From positions 114,197,378 through 114,261,377 of the forward strand of contig NC_134949.1 in assembly GCF_965638725.1 (NCBI RefSeq): a stretch of DNA of 64,000 nt, written 5' to 3'. The DNA is from Aptenodytes patagonicus. Taxonomy: Eukaryota > Chordata > Aves > Sphenisciformes > Spheniscidae. Each line of letters starts with the position of its first letter. Within the stretch, counting starts at the first letter, position 1. This document shows, piece by piece, positions 37,700 to 50,830 of the stretch. Made by a program: the position numbers and the translations under genes. The notes beneath the pieces are model-generated. The model saw only the letters and a list, made by a program, of their open reading frames with translations, was not told the DNA's origin and searched no databases.

Positions 37700-38230
37700 C
37701 CACATATTTCTCTGGTAATGGCAAGTCCGCAATCTTCCCTGTAAACTTGTTCCATTGCCTAACTTTTCCAATAGTTACAACATTTGCCTAATATTAAATC
37801 TAAATCCCCCCTTGCTGTATCTTAGACCCATTACTTCTTGTTCTGTCCTTGTTCTCTAATGAGAATAATTGGTCTACGTCCTCTCTGTAACAGCCCTTTG
37901 AATATCTGCAGACAGTAATGCTTCCCCTCAGTCCTCTTTCCTCCAGACCGAGCAGGCCCTGCTCTCGTAACCTTTTCTCAGAGGTCTTATTTACTAACTC
38001 TTTAATCATTTTTGTTGCTCTCGTCTGAACTCTCTCCAGTTTCGCTGTCTGTTTTAAAATGCGGTGCCCCAAAATGAATGCCGTTCTCCAAACGAGGCCT
38101 AGCCGATGCTAAGTAGAGCAGAATAATTATCTTGCTTGTTTAACATGAGGTATTCCTCAGCATGGCTCTTGCCTCGTCTGCCAGAGCTCGTTCCTGTTGC
38201 CTCTCCGTCCATTTGTTATCCTTTATAATG
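37700..38230 (-). mobile_element. Old, degraded CR1-type LINE fragment
   Basis: The minus-strand frame at 37800-38072 reads LERVQTRATKMIKELV, then LREQGLLGLEERGLRG. This matches the CR1 reverse-transcriptase C-terminal block found at 50.9-51.3 kb ([30 protein letters not shown]), but at much greater divergence. The flanking plus-strand words (aacttgttccattgcctaa, gaactctctccagttt) are typical of ancient inverted CR1 copies. The boundaries are approximate. Confidence 0.65.
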
Positions 38231-41200
38231 CCACAGAAAACAGGAGCTTTCTAATGCAGCATTTTTAGGGCAAAGACAAATAAATTAAGTCCCGATGTCT
38301 TAATTACCCCCTTTCCAAAGGCAAGGCACTCCTCTCCCTGTTCGCTTACAACATGGAGGAGCACCCAGCAGCCAAGCTGGCAGGTCTCGGTGAGGTCCAG
38401 GAGGCTCTGAGGTCTCTCACCCCACCCCACAGGTGCTCCTCGCCAGAAGCCATCGCACTACAGCCTCGCGCTCCCCTTCCCCATGCCTGCCCAGGGGCTG
38501 TGACCTCCCACGCCTTCCTCTCACGCGTGCCCCACATGTCCCTCATGGCAGCCCCTGCAGCGGGACACTTTCCTCATGTGCCGTTAATGGAGACCAGCGC
38601 TGCCATGACCTGGGGCTGCAAGAGCCCCCAGGAGGTTTTGCTTGGTGAGGAGGTTTCAGCTGGGATGTCCTTCTCATGCAGGTGTGAGGCTGGCAATTTC
38701 ACCGCTGCCTCCCCGCATCACCATGCAGTTCGATGTTACTTCTCGGGTAAAACCATGTGCCGAGCCCAGGATGGCTGCTGCAAGCCCACGTCACAGAGCA
38801 GTGTGTGGGCAGTGCTGCCGAGGGCCCACCTTCGGGTGAGATGCACCCCACCATTTTTAGGGAGGATTCACCATTGCCCTTTTGACCTGCCAGGAGTCAA
38901 GCCTTGCGGCTTGGCCATTGGGTTTCCCCAGTCCGCTGCAGCTCTGGAGACCTGCACAGGGAGCCTCGCACGGATGGGAAGGATGGGTCTGGGGAGGGGG
39001 GGATGGCTGCCACCAGCACGCTGGTGACAGAAATAGCAGGGTCAGAGGAGGAAGAGCACATTAAATTTTTCAGTCACACCCAGTGAGTAGAGGATGTATT
39101 TATCTTACTTCAGAAATGGTTATCAAGGCAAGGGGTTTTATTTTGTTTTCGTGCCCATACTGTGAACGGTTTGCTTGAGCATCATTCCTGATACTTGTCT
39201 GGGGACTTGGTGCGGAAGATCTGAGGGGTGAAGCAGCTTTGCAGAGGCTGCCCCGCAGCATGGGAACTGCTTGGGCAGCGTGGCCTCACAGCTGGTGGCT
39301 CGCTGCCCCTGGCAGGCAGGCACTGTTTCGAAGCTTCCTCGCAGACGGCAGCTAAGAGGTTATTTCCAAATTCTGTGCCAGCTCACACCAGTGAGAGCTG
39401 AGGTGCTGATACCCTCAGAGGTACATGATACAGGGAGAACACAGAGAAACACAGGATATCACTCGTAATAGCAGACACCACCGTTTTGCGTAGGAGCCTT
39501 TAGCAAAACTTGGATCTCTTTATGTTACAATTTATGCCCATAATACAGGGACAGCGATTCTTTCCAAGGAGTGCCATGTGGCATACTTAAAATGTCTGAC
39601 AGGCTTTGGAGCTGGATCCAGAGCCCTCTCTTTCAAACAGCCCCTTTGACTTTGCAGAATTTGGAGTCAGCCCTGGAGACCCGCTGACTGGAAGGGCTGC
39701 TGAAGATGATTACTTCTTTCAGCGAGCAAGACAATACCTGCTGACACACTGTTTTGCCTGCAAAGAATTAAAAACTCAGCGAATGAATTCTGCATATATG
39801 TTCCAGTCTCAGACTTCGAGGGAGAACACAAGTGGTAAAAATACACCCGTGTCCCAGGCTCCGTGTTCAGCAAAGGTGCTGGGCCAGAGCTTCAGCTTTG
39901 CTGAGTCCACGTTTGTTGAAGCAGAGTGAGGAACTGATTATGGCTTCCTAAATCCTTGCCTGGCTGCCAGCCCACAGCCAAGTTGGAGCAGCCAGGCAGC
40001 TGCTCTGACATGTAGTATCTAGCGGCATCTCCAAGGCCTTAGCCACAATGAATATGAATGGACGTTGGTGAAAGCTGGGCGCATCCCCTGCGCCCTTCTT
40101 TCTCCTTCTCGTCTCTGCCTCCCCTGCTGACATGTCTCTTGGAGCAAAGGTGGGAATGGAGCAGCAGTGCGCTCTGAGGGAACGTTTCAGTGCTGGCAAT
40201 CAATCATGCATGCAGGTAGCACAGCTTCTCTTTTACCTCAGTGCCTCTTAAGCGATGCAGAGAATGGGCCCACAATTTACGAAGCTCGTGCTGAATGCAG
40301 CCAGCATCATTGACTGCTACATTTTTCCAGATCGGTGCACCAGTATGCTGCTTAATAGACCCCTGGCATAATGTGCAACAGTACCGAGCTCTATACCTTA
40401 GAGCTAAAAATGAGGAGACAGGAAGAGATGAACAGCATAGTTGTTTTTCATGCCGCACAAAGTGAAATTACACAGGAAGTAAGTCACCTCCTGAAGAGAC
40501 TAGACACAAGAGGAGTTATCTTTCTCAGTTAAATTAAAAAGAATGATTAAATGCCAGATAGTTAGAGCATGTATGGCACATACTGCACAAGTGCTTTTCT
40601 TGCTAAGAAAGTGACCACATAAGTTACCAACTGATTTTAAAACGACTGAGAAAGTGTAGTTGTAAAAATTGTTACTGCTAATTTACCTTCTGGCAGGAGT
40701 AGGAGAAACCAGCTTTGGCTGGGCGTATTACTTCGTACAGTATTAAAATACAGTGGCTCATAAAGAGTGCCTGAACATGTGAGGACATGGTGTCTGGGTT
40801 GCTCCATGCTTGACTGATGAACTTGCGTGGCTGTCACAAAAGCTTCACATATTGAGCAAAGAACTGTGAAACCCAAACCCAGCTGACTGCATAGTCTGCT
40901 GTCTCTTTTGGCTTTGCAAAGGTATGGGACACTGGATTCACATAAGCTGACTGAAGGTGGGGACACTGGAGCAAGGTCTCCTCAAACCTCTTCTCAAATC
41001 CGGCATCTTTTTGGCGTTTCTTGTTAGCCAGGGTCAATACACCTATCAGAGGAACTCCTTTTCCTGAGTAATTTCTCTTGCTGTCCCAACACTAACCCTG
41101 TTCTGCCTCAATCACAGCGGGTAAGCAGGACCAGAATGGCCCCTCCAAAGCATTAGAGGGTTTTCAGCACAGCCTACATAGCAAATATCTCTATATCAGA

Positions 41201-42589
41201 TCTTGCACCCAAGGAAAGATTTTTTTTTCACCTTTCTGATTTCGTCCCTTTCACTTCTCACCAGCTATCACATTACTCATATTAAAAGGAAAAGTACAAT
41301 TCATTTTAAAAACTGTCCCACTCTGTATCAAAACCTCTCCATTCATCTCAGCAAATGTTGGCAAGTTGTAAACCTAACTACTAAGAGACAGTCCTATAGA
41401 GAGAGGGACTCATCCCATCTCTAAGCTCTGATTCTGGAGTTTAGCAATTTTCTCTTTGTGAAGATTTGCCTCCTCCAAGAAATATGTGCATGAGTATTGT
41501 AATTGTTTGGGGCTTAATTGGAACTGATCACCGTACAAAACCTTCCCCCACAACCCCAGTGTCTTCATAAAGAGGAAAGAATTGCTGTATTACAGCAGAA
41601 TGAAATTGTTTGCCAGAGACTTGGCGGAGTGTTACTGCCCCACATGGGCTATTTCATGCAATCAAGCCTTAAGTTAGGACCTAACACCTATGGGCCTTTC
41701 AGCTCCCCAGTCAGTGGGAAGTTTGGTGGAATTTCTTCATAGGCTCCTGCTCTTTCAAACGCCCAGCATTACCACGGATTCTCTGACTCAGTGGAACAGT
41801 AGTTAAAAATAAAGGAGGGGGGTGTGAACTCATTTGTCTGGTGTCCTAGGCCAGAGAGAGAAGCGGAAAAACTTTATCATTCAGATCAGCACCGTATAAA
41901 CCTAGTTCTTCCCTGCTTGTCTTTGGTTACTTCTCTGATTGCTGTCTGAGGGCAATAGGGGAAGGGGAACACCACAGCCTAACATTTTCAGTTCATATCA
42001 AAAGCTAACCAAGCCAATTTAGTCTCTTTCTCCCCCACCCTTATAAATGACAGCGATAAACTTTATAGGATAGGATAGGAAGGGATCAAACAGTTGTTAC
42101 TATACCTTGCTCCTTTGAAATACGTACTTCCAGTTGTCCATATGTACTTTGCTACTGAGCTCCTAACAACGTGACAGGCTACCTATAACCTTTTTTAAAA
42201 ATAATCTTTAAAGGATAAGTGGGACAGGAAACCCCTCTATCTTTTAGAGAGCAACCCCAAAAGCAGATTCCTTCTAAATCCAGCTATTCCAGTTAATAGG
42301 GCTTGGCACAGCCACTATGTCTACTATCCCAGACCTTAAAAGGTAATTTATAACAGAACTTTGAATATTTCCTGGCTCAATGCATTTTTTAATACACTGG
42401 GTCATTTGCATCAGTGTCTCTGTTCACCTTATATTTCATGAGTAAGTAAATTGTGGAAGGTTAAACTTTTCTATAAAAAAACAGAACTTTATGTGGAAGT
42501 CAATATTGGCACAGTCTGTAGAAGAACTGTGTCTCAGTTGTCTGGATGAATGTTTTGTCTGGCCTTCCTTGCAATTCTTTTGGTTTTAC
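38231..42589. other. Intergenic, no recognised gene
   Basis: A GC-rich patch at about 38340-39060 supports a long open frame on the plus strand (38353-39027), and another frame lies at 39606-39929. Neither shows a domain I recognise. The rest is AT-rich single-copy sequence. Confidence 0.45.
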
Positions 42590-42634
42590 TTGTTTGTTTG
42601 TTTGTTTGTTTGTTTGTTTGTTTGTTTGTTTGTT

Positions 42635-42673
<39 letters not shown>

Positions 42674-42762
42674 CTCATTCTGTCTCCCTCCCTCCCCCCC
42701 TTTCTCTTTCTTTCTCTCTCCCTCTCCCTCCCTCCCTCCCTCCCTTCCTTCCTTCCTTCCTT
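42590..42762 (+). repeat. Composite pyrimidine microsatellite (TTTG)n(TTTC)n(CT-rich)(TTCC)n
   Basis: (TTTG) units at 42590-42634 pass into (TTTC) units to about 42673. A CT-rich block with ccctcc runs follows, then a short (TTCC) run to 42762. The nested pattern suggests serial point mutation and slippage. Confidence 0.9.
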
Positions 42763-42974
42763 AGAATCATAGAATCATTAAGGTTGGAAAAGACCTCTAA
42801 GATCATTGAGTCCAACCGTCAACCCAGCACCACCATGTCCACTAAACCATGTCCCTAAGCGCCTCATCTACATGTCTTTTAAATACTTCCAGGGATGGTG
42901 ACTCCACCACTTCCCTGGGCAGCCTGTTCCAATGTTTCACCACTCTTTCAGTAAAGAAATTTTTCCTCATGTCC
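42763..42974 (-). mobile_element. CR1 LINE 3' end, inside a TTCC array
   Basis: It begins on the plus strand with agaatcatagaatcattaag, the inverted CR1 3' terminal octamers. It continues aggttggaaaagacctct, ccaccacttccctgggcag and cagtaaagaaatttttcctc, typical of the CR1 3' UTR and end of ORF2. It is 5'-truncated at about 200 bp, with TTCC repeats on both sides. Confidence 0.88.
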
Positions 42975-43114
42975 TTCCTTCCTTCCTTCCTTCCTTCCTT
43001 CCTTCCTTCCTTCCTTCCTTCCTTCCTTCCTTCCTTCCTTCCTTCCTTCCTTCCTTCCTTCCTTCCTTCCTTCCTTCCTTCCTTCCTTCCTTCCTTCCTT
43101 CCTTCCTTCCTTCC
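42975..43114 (+). repeat. (TTCC)n microsatellite
   Basis: About 35 near-perfect TTCC units, an unusually long pure tract. The translated 'PSFL' frames across it are not genes. Copy number in the assembly is uncertain. Confidence 0.95.
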
Positions 43115-46100
43115 AGCTAAAAAAATAAATTTAATAAACTAGCATTAGTATCAAATCCTTTAAATTGTCAAGTCATACTCTGGCTAGCTTTCCCCCCTAT
43201 ATAGTGCTTTGCACCATGATGAACATTTATGCTTACGGCACATCCCTTCTTGAGTAATTTATAGCGTTTAAAAGCTTAGATGATCTTGTGGGCTTCTTGG
43301 TTCCTTGGTGCTTAAGTGGACTCTTGGCTCTGTAGCAGTGATTCCAGATCTAGCAGGCAGCAGCGTGCCACTGCAGTGCTTGATTGCTACCATGCTCATC
43401 CAAGGACATAACTAGCAGTATGAAAGATTTCTCCAAAGACTGATGCACGCAATTAACTGAATTACTTCAACGGGGTGTAGATAGGATAGATTTAAAGTGG
43501 AACCTGTTACTGTGCCAGTGCCTGGATGAGGATCCTGCTGTGCCAGTTGAGGGGGAAGAAAATCCTTCTCTGCCAGATCTCAGTGAAGAAGTTCTTGCTG
43601 TGACAGCAGATCTAGCTCACACGCTTGATTTAATGCCCTCAATTACCATATCTTTGTAATTATCATCCATGTCTGATAAGTCTTGTGGAAACTATCAGGT
43701 CTTGAGTAGAGGATCTAGGAGTCTTGTAAGAATATAATGTCTTGAATTGATCTTTCAGTGTAATGTTTCATCACTCTGCTACCGATTGATCATTCTTTGA
43801 ATAAAATGATAGCATAGCTGTATGCCAACACTTGTGATTCATTTTCACTTAGCTAATCAAAATGTTGTTTCACAAGACCCTGATGATGTTCGGGATGCCT
43901 TTTAGGAGGTATTACCTTACTTCAAGCTGGCTGACTCAGATGGTCTATTTCTTACAACGTTACCAGACCAAACCCCATGATTTATGAGGTACATTTTCCT
44001 CTAGCAAATAGTTCTTATGGGGGTACAGAACTGTTTCATTGCAAAGATTTTCAACTAGTGAGAAATCATAGTAAATATTTTTTTTCAGTTGAAGGAACTG
44101 CAGCATCTTAGCATATCCTGGATCAATAGCTACACTTTTTCTCTTTTTACATGAAACTTAGGGATTAGCATATTTCTAGCCTGGCCCGTATAGATCAACC
44201 ATTCATTATTAGCTAGCCAAGCCAAGCATCTGTTTTTGCTCTATCTCATGCTGAAACCATAATGCTAAGATTCAGACACTGACCTGTTTTTAGGAGGGCT
44301 TCCTTTAGCAATGTGAACAAATTAAAAGAAAATTTTTTGCTTCTTCAGTAGTCATGAACTGTGTTCATGTTTGTGGCTGAATTTTGAAAGCACATACCCA
44401 TCAGCCAGGGATGTGACTCTTACTTTTTTATGAAGAATAGTTCCTCTTTTTACTGATGTTATCCTACTAAGTTAAACAGTGTAATGGAGTTTGATGTTTG
44501 CTATAGCAATGAAGTGGTAAGTAAAGATTACCTTTAGGAAGGCTTAAGCACTGAAGAAGGAAGGAGCAGTGAGTCAGGATACTCTAATGTAGTTAAGAGA
44601 CTCTGTAGTTCTCAGGCTGCAATAGTAAGCAAGTGTTTCACTGGCCTTAGGGACACAGGTGAATTTTACCCAGAAAACTAAGCATTTTCCTACAGTTTTA
44701 TGTCCAGTATAATTATGTTCTCAAGTTTTAGCATATTTTTTTATGTTCCATGAGCTTCAGTAGCTGTAGCATTGGGAAAATTACACTGTAGCACTGAACG
44801 CTGCCTGCCTACAGCAAAGACGAAGTTCATAAAGGACAAAGAAAGCACAGAGCCCCTGTTAACCTTCTGTGAATGAAGCTTTGTTAGTACACTCTGAGAA
44901 AGCAATCTTTTTTCCCCCTAGGTCTTTGTACAGTCTCGTATGTTTTCTTTTCTAAAGAGAGAAGACACCACTGTAGTAATTTTATAACTATCATCGGCTT
45001 CAAAAAGACGGTAGAAGCATCTGGTAGGGCCAGAATTGTGGTTCACGATGTCAGCCACCTCCTTTCACGTTATTTTTTAAGAAGTGAGTTAAACTGCCTC
45101 TCAAACACTGACGGGTTAAGAAAAGTCTGAGAAAACAAGCCTTTCTCCAAGTCCGGTGGTTCACCTGTATTTTCCTGAGTGTGATTACAAATATTGCCAT
45201 TTGAAGTGTCGCGCATATTGCTCCTTCACAGAGCAGTATGTCAGACTTCTAACCACTTGCTTTGCTTTCTACAACATCGATGGTCCTTTGAGTTAGTGAT
45301 GCTTGTGCAATTCCAGATGAGAGCTCCCAGTGCTCACATGGTACCATTTCTTCCTGATTAAGCAGAACAAGTGAGCACCTGATTGACTTTTTCCATAAAT
45401 GCTGACATTCTGCAGCCAAAGGGGAGAGGGGAAAAAAAATCTTTGATAGTGCTTAAAGCACACAGGCCATTTTCGGCAAGGATTTCCATTTCAGGAGATT
45501 TGTTAGTGTAGTCTTGGATTAGTGTATGCATTGAAAGCTTTACTTAGGAAGATTTTCATCCTTTGAGGCACACACATACCAAAGCTCTTTGTTGTTCTGA
45601 ATCTGTATGATTATATGCTGAATAATGAATATTTTTTAAAAGCTTTATGCAGCCACACTGTGACACCTCACCAATTTCAGCCAATCTCATTCTCTCTCTT
45701 TTTTTTTTTTTTTTTTTTTTTGACATTTGCTAATATAAAACTTTTAGCAAAGACTTTTAGCAATTTCGAAGTTCTTCAGTGCCAGGCAACTGAATTGCTG
45801 AGATGCTGATTTAAAAAAAGAAGGTATCTTATGCTGATTTTGTTTTAGAAAGAGCTGACTAGCTGCAATTGAGGTTAATTGACCTTTATAATGGATACAC
45901 AGGACAGTACTAAAGCTGTATACATAAACTGCAAGTTTATTTAAAAGCAAATTGTGTTAATTGACATTCATTGTGCATCTTTCTGTTGTTTATTGTTAGT
46001 TGCTCATGTGAACAGTTTGTTGATATTATAGATAGGACAAACATTTGTTTCAGATAAATAGGATTTTCAGTTGAATAGGTTTTAATTAAATGATCCCCTG

Positions 46101-49100
46101 TACTCAATTTTGAAACTGTGAAGTACTGTACAGTATGTAGCTAATCCTGTTGTCTAGGATCTTAAATTGTTGAATTGTGTCTCACACAAATTTGTTTATT
46201 TTTGGCAAATAACGTCTAAATTCTCTGCCAGTTGTGCAAGGCTTAGGTCTTTCTCCAGAGTAAAACATGAAACACGGTGCTGCAGAGACTGAGTTTAAGC
46301 AAGAATTATAGGTAGTTGGTTTGCCTCACAGGGCAAACCAGTGTTGTATTAAACAGACATTCACTGTTACATTAAAAGTGTAAGTCAGAGTATATACAGC
46401 TTCTCTCATACACGGGTCCTGTTCTCCTAGACACTCAGACATTGTCTTTCCTTTCACAGACCTCACTAACCACCTGTCGGGCATGGCCAATATAGCCATA
46501 GTCTTAATGCTTTTCAGAACATACAGTATTTTTGATCCCTTAACTAAGTTCTACATATGTCTACAAATTCAGTCCAAAGCAGTCAATTTTCCCATTTTTT
46601 TCTCTAATGAGGGGAAGCCACAGCTGACAAAGTCACTGGTCACATGACCACTTCCTCAAATGATGGCTTTCCCTTCACTCTGAAAGCAAAATGAGAAAGC
46701 AACCCTTCCAAAGCCCCATATGGAAGCCTTTTCTAGGTTACAAAGCACATTTTGCTTAACAAAGTTAAAATGAGCAAAGATTGCTAATACATTTTGTCTG
46801 AAAATAAAGCAGAACTAAGAAGACAGGTAGATGTCCTGTAGGCATGTTCATAGCATTAATTGAGCGGTGCAGAGCTATCAGTTATGCTAATAGTCTTCAA
46901 GCTCCTTCTGATACTTCATCGCTGTCTTTAAATAGCCATGTAGCTAGACAGAGAGGCAAGGAAGTAAAATAATTATTTACTGTATATTTTTACCACAAAG
47001 GTATTTAAAGAGAAATTTTATTTTAATATGCCGGCTTAAAGAATGATGCTAGTCGTTCACCTCTTATGTTAGAGATGAGAGTAAACTTAGGAGGCAAAGT
47101 AGTTAGGTAATATACAGAGAGATTTCTTTGAAAGCTTGCAGGTTCCTCAGTTGTGCTGTATTCATTTTTCTCTAAAGCGTATTTTCCCCACATGAGTGGC
47201 TTTCTTCTTTTTCCATTTCTTTTACATTTGCACTCTGTAAAGTGTAAGGTTATTGCCAATAGTATTTTTAAGAAGTGCTTTCCCTGGAGGATGTTTTTTT
47301 GATAGCCAGCAAGGGACTGCTCTCCAATATGATGGTGAACATTTTAGAGAGATTTGTGATATAACGTGTGTCACAGACACAACTTACAAGTACCTTGTTT
47401 CTTTTCACAGAAAAGTGGCAAAAGGCTGGGTATGTTAGTTTGCACTCAAGGTAGCTATGATTCAAACAGTTTGGGTCCTTCTGCAGGAAAGCTAGGGCTT
47501 GGGTATGATTCAGGTTGAAGTCCTCCCACTTCCTCCCTTGGCAATATGGACATGACTGGTAGCCAAACAGTGTCAACCAGCTTGCCCACAGCCTGTCAAA
47601 ACTGCCCCATGACCCCACACGCTCTTGACCTGTCTCCATGTCCTAATGCTGAGTTGCACAACATGTCTACACCTTTGATCTTCCACCCTAAAAACCCATG
47701 TATGGCACACAACAAGAGAGCCCTTCCATATGTGGAGAACACCTCCAGAAACCATGACTGAGGAAGGGAGATGCACAGCTTCTCTGATGGGAAAGTAACG
47801 GGACAGTAGTAAGGGTGCATCTAACCCTCACTCACTGCGAGTATGGAGGAGCCATTGAGAATCAAACTTTGAAATCTGAGATCTCTGAATGCGGATCGTT
47901 TGAGAAAGCCTGGGGTTTGCCACAGCCCCGTGTCAGAGCACCAGTGAGTAGGAGGGCATTAATGTAGTTGGTTGGCATGGGGAATGTGCCTTAGGAGTTG
48001 AGGACATGTGGGCTCCACCCAGGGCACACACGCATTGTGGGACACTGTCCAGGTTTAAATTAAGCAGCCAAGGTATGTGAACTGGAACACCACTTGCTCT
48101 CCAGACCTCCTGTCCCTCATTTGTGCATGACTTCCTGGCACAAGCAGATTTCCTATGCTCTTGCTGTCAGCAGACAGATCTCATGCCTAGCAGAGATAAC
48201 TAGGTGTGTCAGACCAAATTCTGCCTAGCCACAAAAAATGAAATGACCATCTCAGATCCCCCTAGCCTATCATGGACCCCCTCCCACCTATTTCCTCCTT
48301 CTAGGGAATATGCAGTTCCCAAGAAATTCAGGTTCATCACAATGGCTGCTGTTTATTACACATACATGATGTGACTCCAGCTGTGTTTCCCTGAACGTAT
48401 TACTGTCCCCCATTCCCTTTTGCCATGTGCTTGTAGTGGTATTTTTTGGCCTTCCCGAGACAGGAATAAATAGAAGATTTGACGCCGCTTTTGATGGTCT
48501 TCCAGTGAACAGACAAGCCCTTCTTCTAGGGCCAGATAAAATATAGAGCTTGACAGAATCACTGGCTGGTTGTCAGTCTGCAGCAAGGATGCTCGCTAGT
48601 GCCAGCCCTCTGGTCAGCCCTTGGGACTTAGAGTCAGACAAGGAGCTACGGACTGATGGGTTCATCAGGTAAGACAAACACTGGAGACACACAAACTGAA
48701 TGCTCTACACAGCCATTTTACAGCCTCTTCCACATTCTCCCCTGAGTTGTAGGCAAAATCGTCTACCAGGAGCCAAAGATCAGGGATGCAAGCAAACACC
48801 TCATGCAGGAACTCTTGGACCAAAAGAAGATGCTTATACCATCCTGTGTAACATACTCGTGGAACTGACCAAAGAGCATCGTTGCACAAAGCAGTAGTAC
48901 AACATACACAGCCAACAGACATCAGTTTGATGCAAATAGCCTCTTCAGTGGCTAATGTAACCCAAAACCTCAGCTTTGAGCTGTGAAAAAGAGGCAGAGG
49001 GTTTGCCATGCTGTTACTAGACATGATGGAACTACTTCCCTCTGACATGAAAGAAGGCTCAGCCATCTATGATATGTGACTCAGTTGCAAAACTGCCATC

Positions 49101-50830
49101 AAGGCTGTCTTAGGACAGAGCTAATGTGACCCAAGGCACTGAAAGAGTCTATGGCATGTCTTCCTTTACACGTTGACACCACAGATTTGTGTGTGTACCT
49201 ATGTGTGTATCTGTGGGCAGAAAGAACTGTACTGACCTTGGCTTGATGGAACAGCTAATTTCCAGGGAAAGGAGCAGGTTGTACTCATCCTGTGAACCTA
49301 GTGACACCTAGAAACTGGCCTTTCTGGTTCACAGCACCTGAGGTATCCTTTTTTTCTTTCAATATTGCCTTGTGCTCTCTGCACCAGCCTTCTTTTCTAA
49401 TGGCTCCACCACTGTGATGCAGATCCCCTGACAATGCCAGAAATTATTTTAATTGCCAGTATCTGGGAGCAAGCTCTATGGTATACAGGCCCCTTTTATA
49501 TCATAACTAGTGAGCTGTGGGCTTCCTCACATCACAGGAGAGACTGGCCACTCAGTGGCAGGATTGGTGAAGTACGGGATGGGTAGCTGGGCGGTAAGGT
49601 GGGTGGAAAATTGGCTGGACTGCTGGGCTCAGAGGGTTGTGCGAGCGCTGCAAAGTCCAGCTGGCAGCCAGTAATTAGTTGAGTCCCTGGGAGATCAGTC
49701 TCCTCCACAATTTCCACAGGTATGCCCACGTTCTGCCTTATGCTTCATGTGCTCATTCACACCTCAGCAAAATGAATGCAAACCCCTCCTTGTTGCTAGC
49801 CTCTACACTGATGCATTTATGCCCACTGACTTTCAGAAGTTTTTTTACAAACCCTGGAGAGCAGGATGCTGACTCCTGGGATCTGCAGGCTGGTCTGCGT
49901 GGATCGCAGGGCTGTGGTCTGGCACTCTGCTACCCCCTTTTACAGTAGAGCAGCCCTCCTTTAATGCAATGCCAGCTGTGAACAGCAGTGAACAGGGCTG
50001 GGCATGAGGCAGCGCTGCTAAAAGCAACGTTAACTTTGACCGGAGGTGGTTCTTCGCTGGGGACGAGGGTGCCTGCCATCACCTGAATTTTTCTGTGGGT
50101 CACCTAAGCCTTTCTGAGTTGCAGGCTTTCCGCCACAGGCAGGCGGTAGCACACGTGCCAGCAGCCAGCCCAGCGCCGCAGACCCGGGAGGAAAGTCTGC
50201 TGCACCTGCACCGCGGTCCTCTGCAGCAGGGGAAATCCCCACCGGCTAAAGGCTAGTAGGGGTAGCCCTGTTAGCTTCGCCTCTACTATTACTGATGGGT
50301 TTTGCATCTTTTTGTACGCTTTGTAACTACAGGGAACAGTGGACTCTTGGTTATCTCCAAATAAGAGTCTTACAAACCTTATAGTCCTCCTTAATCATGG
50401 AGGAAAGTTAATAAAAATGAAAAGGGACATGACACCATTGAGCAAGTGACAGAGAGGAACAAAACCTCTGCTGCTTGCTTCTCTTCCCTATCTCTGGGAC
50501 ATTTTAAAGATTCCTCAAAAGTAGCTCAGATCTCCACCAGACTTTCTCCAACAGTTCCTAGAATTATCTTTTATTCAGATTACCCAGCACTAAAGCCTGT
50601 CGGCAGACTGCGTGTGCTATTACGAACAGTTTAATCCATGATCAGTGTGATTAACGAGACCACTGAGAGACGAAAGAAGGTTGGGTATGCTTCTTGTAGG
50701 AAACGCATTTTTTTTCTTTGTGGTATGAAATTTCCTCATTCTTTTTCTCAGAATAGCTCAAGAGAACGGAAGTTTCTCAGTTTGAGATCTAATCTGCTCT
50801 GCCTTCAGGAAGTAACAAATGTCTTGAACA
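43115..50830. other. Intergenic, no recognised gene
   Basis: AT-rich single-copy sequence with only short, domain-free open frames. It includes a 23-base T run (45699-45721). I saw no CR1, LTR or exon signature. Confidence 0.5.
45699..45721 (+). repeat. Poly-T run
   Basis: Twenty-three consecutive T after a CT-rich lead. It could be an inverted poly-A of a retroposed sequence, but no retrocopy is recognisable next to it. Confidence 0.85.

Noticed and set aside
42491..43142. Open frames encoding Pro-Ser-Phe-Leu and Cys-Leu-Phe-Val repeats
   Set aside because: They are translations of the 4-base microsatellites.
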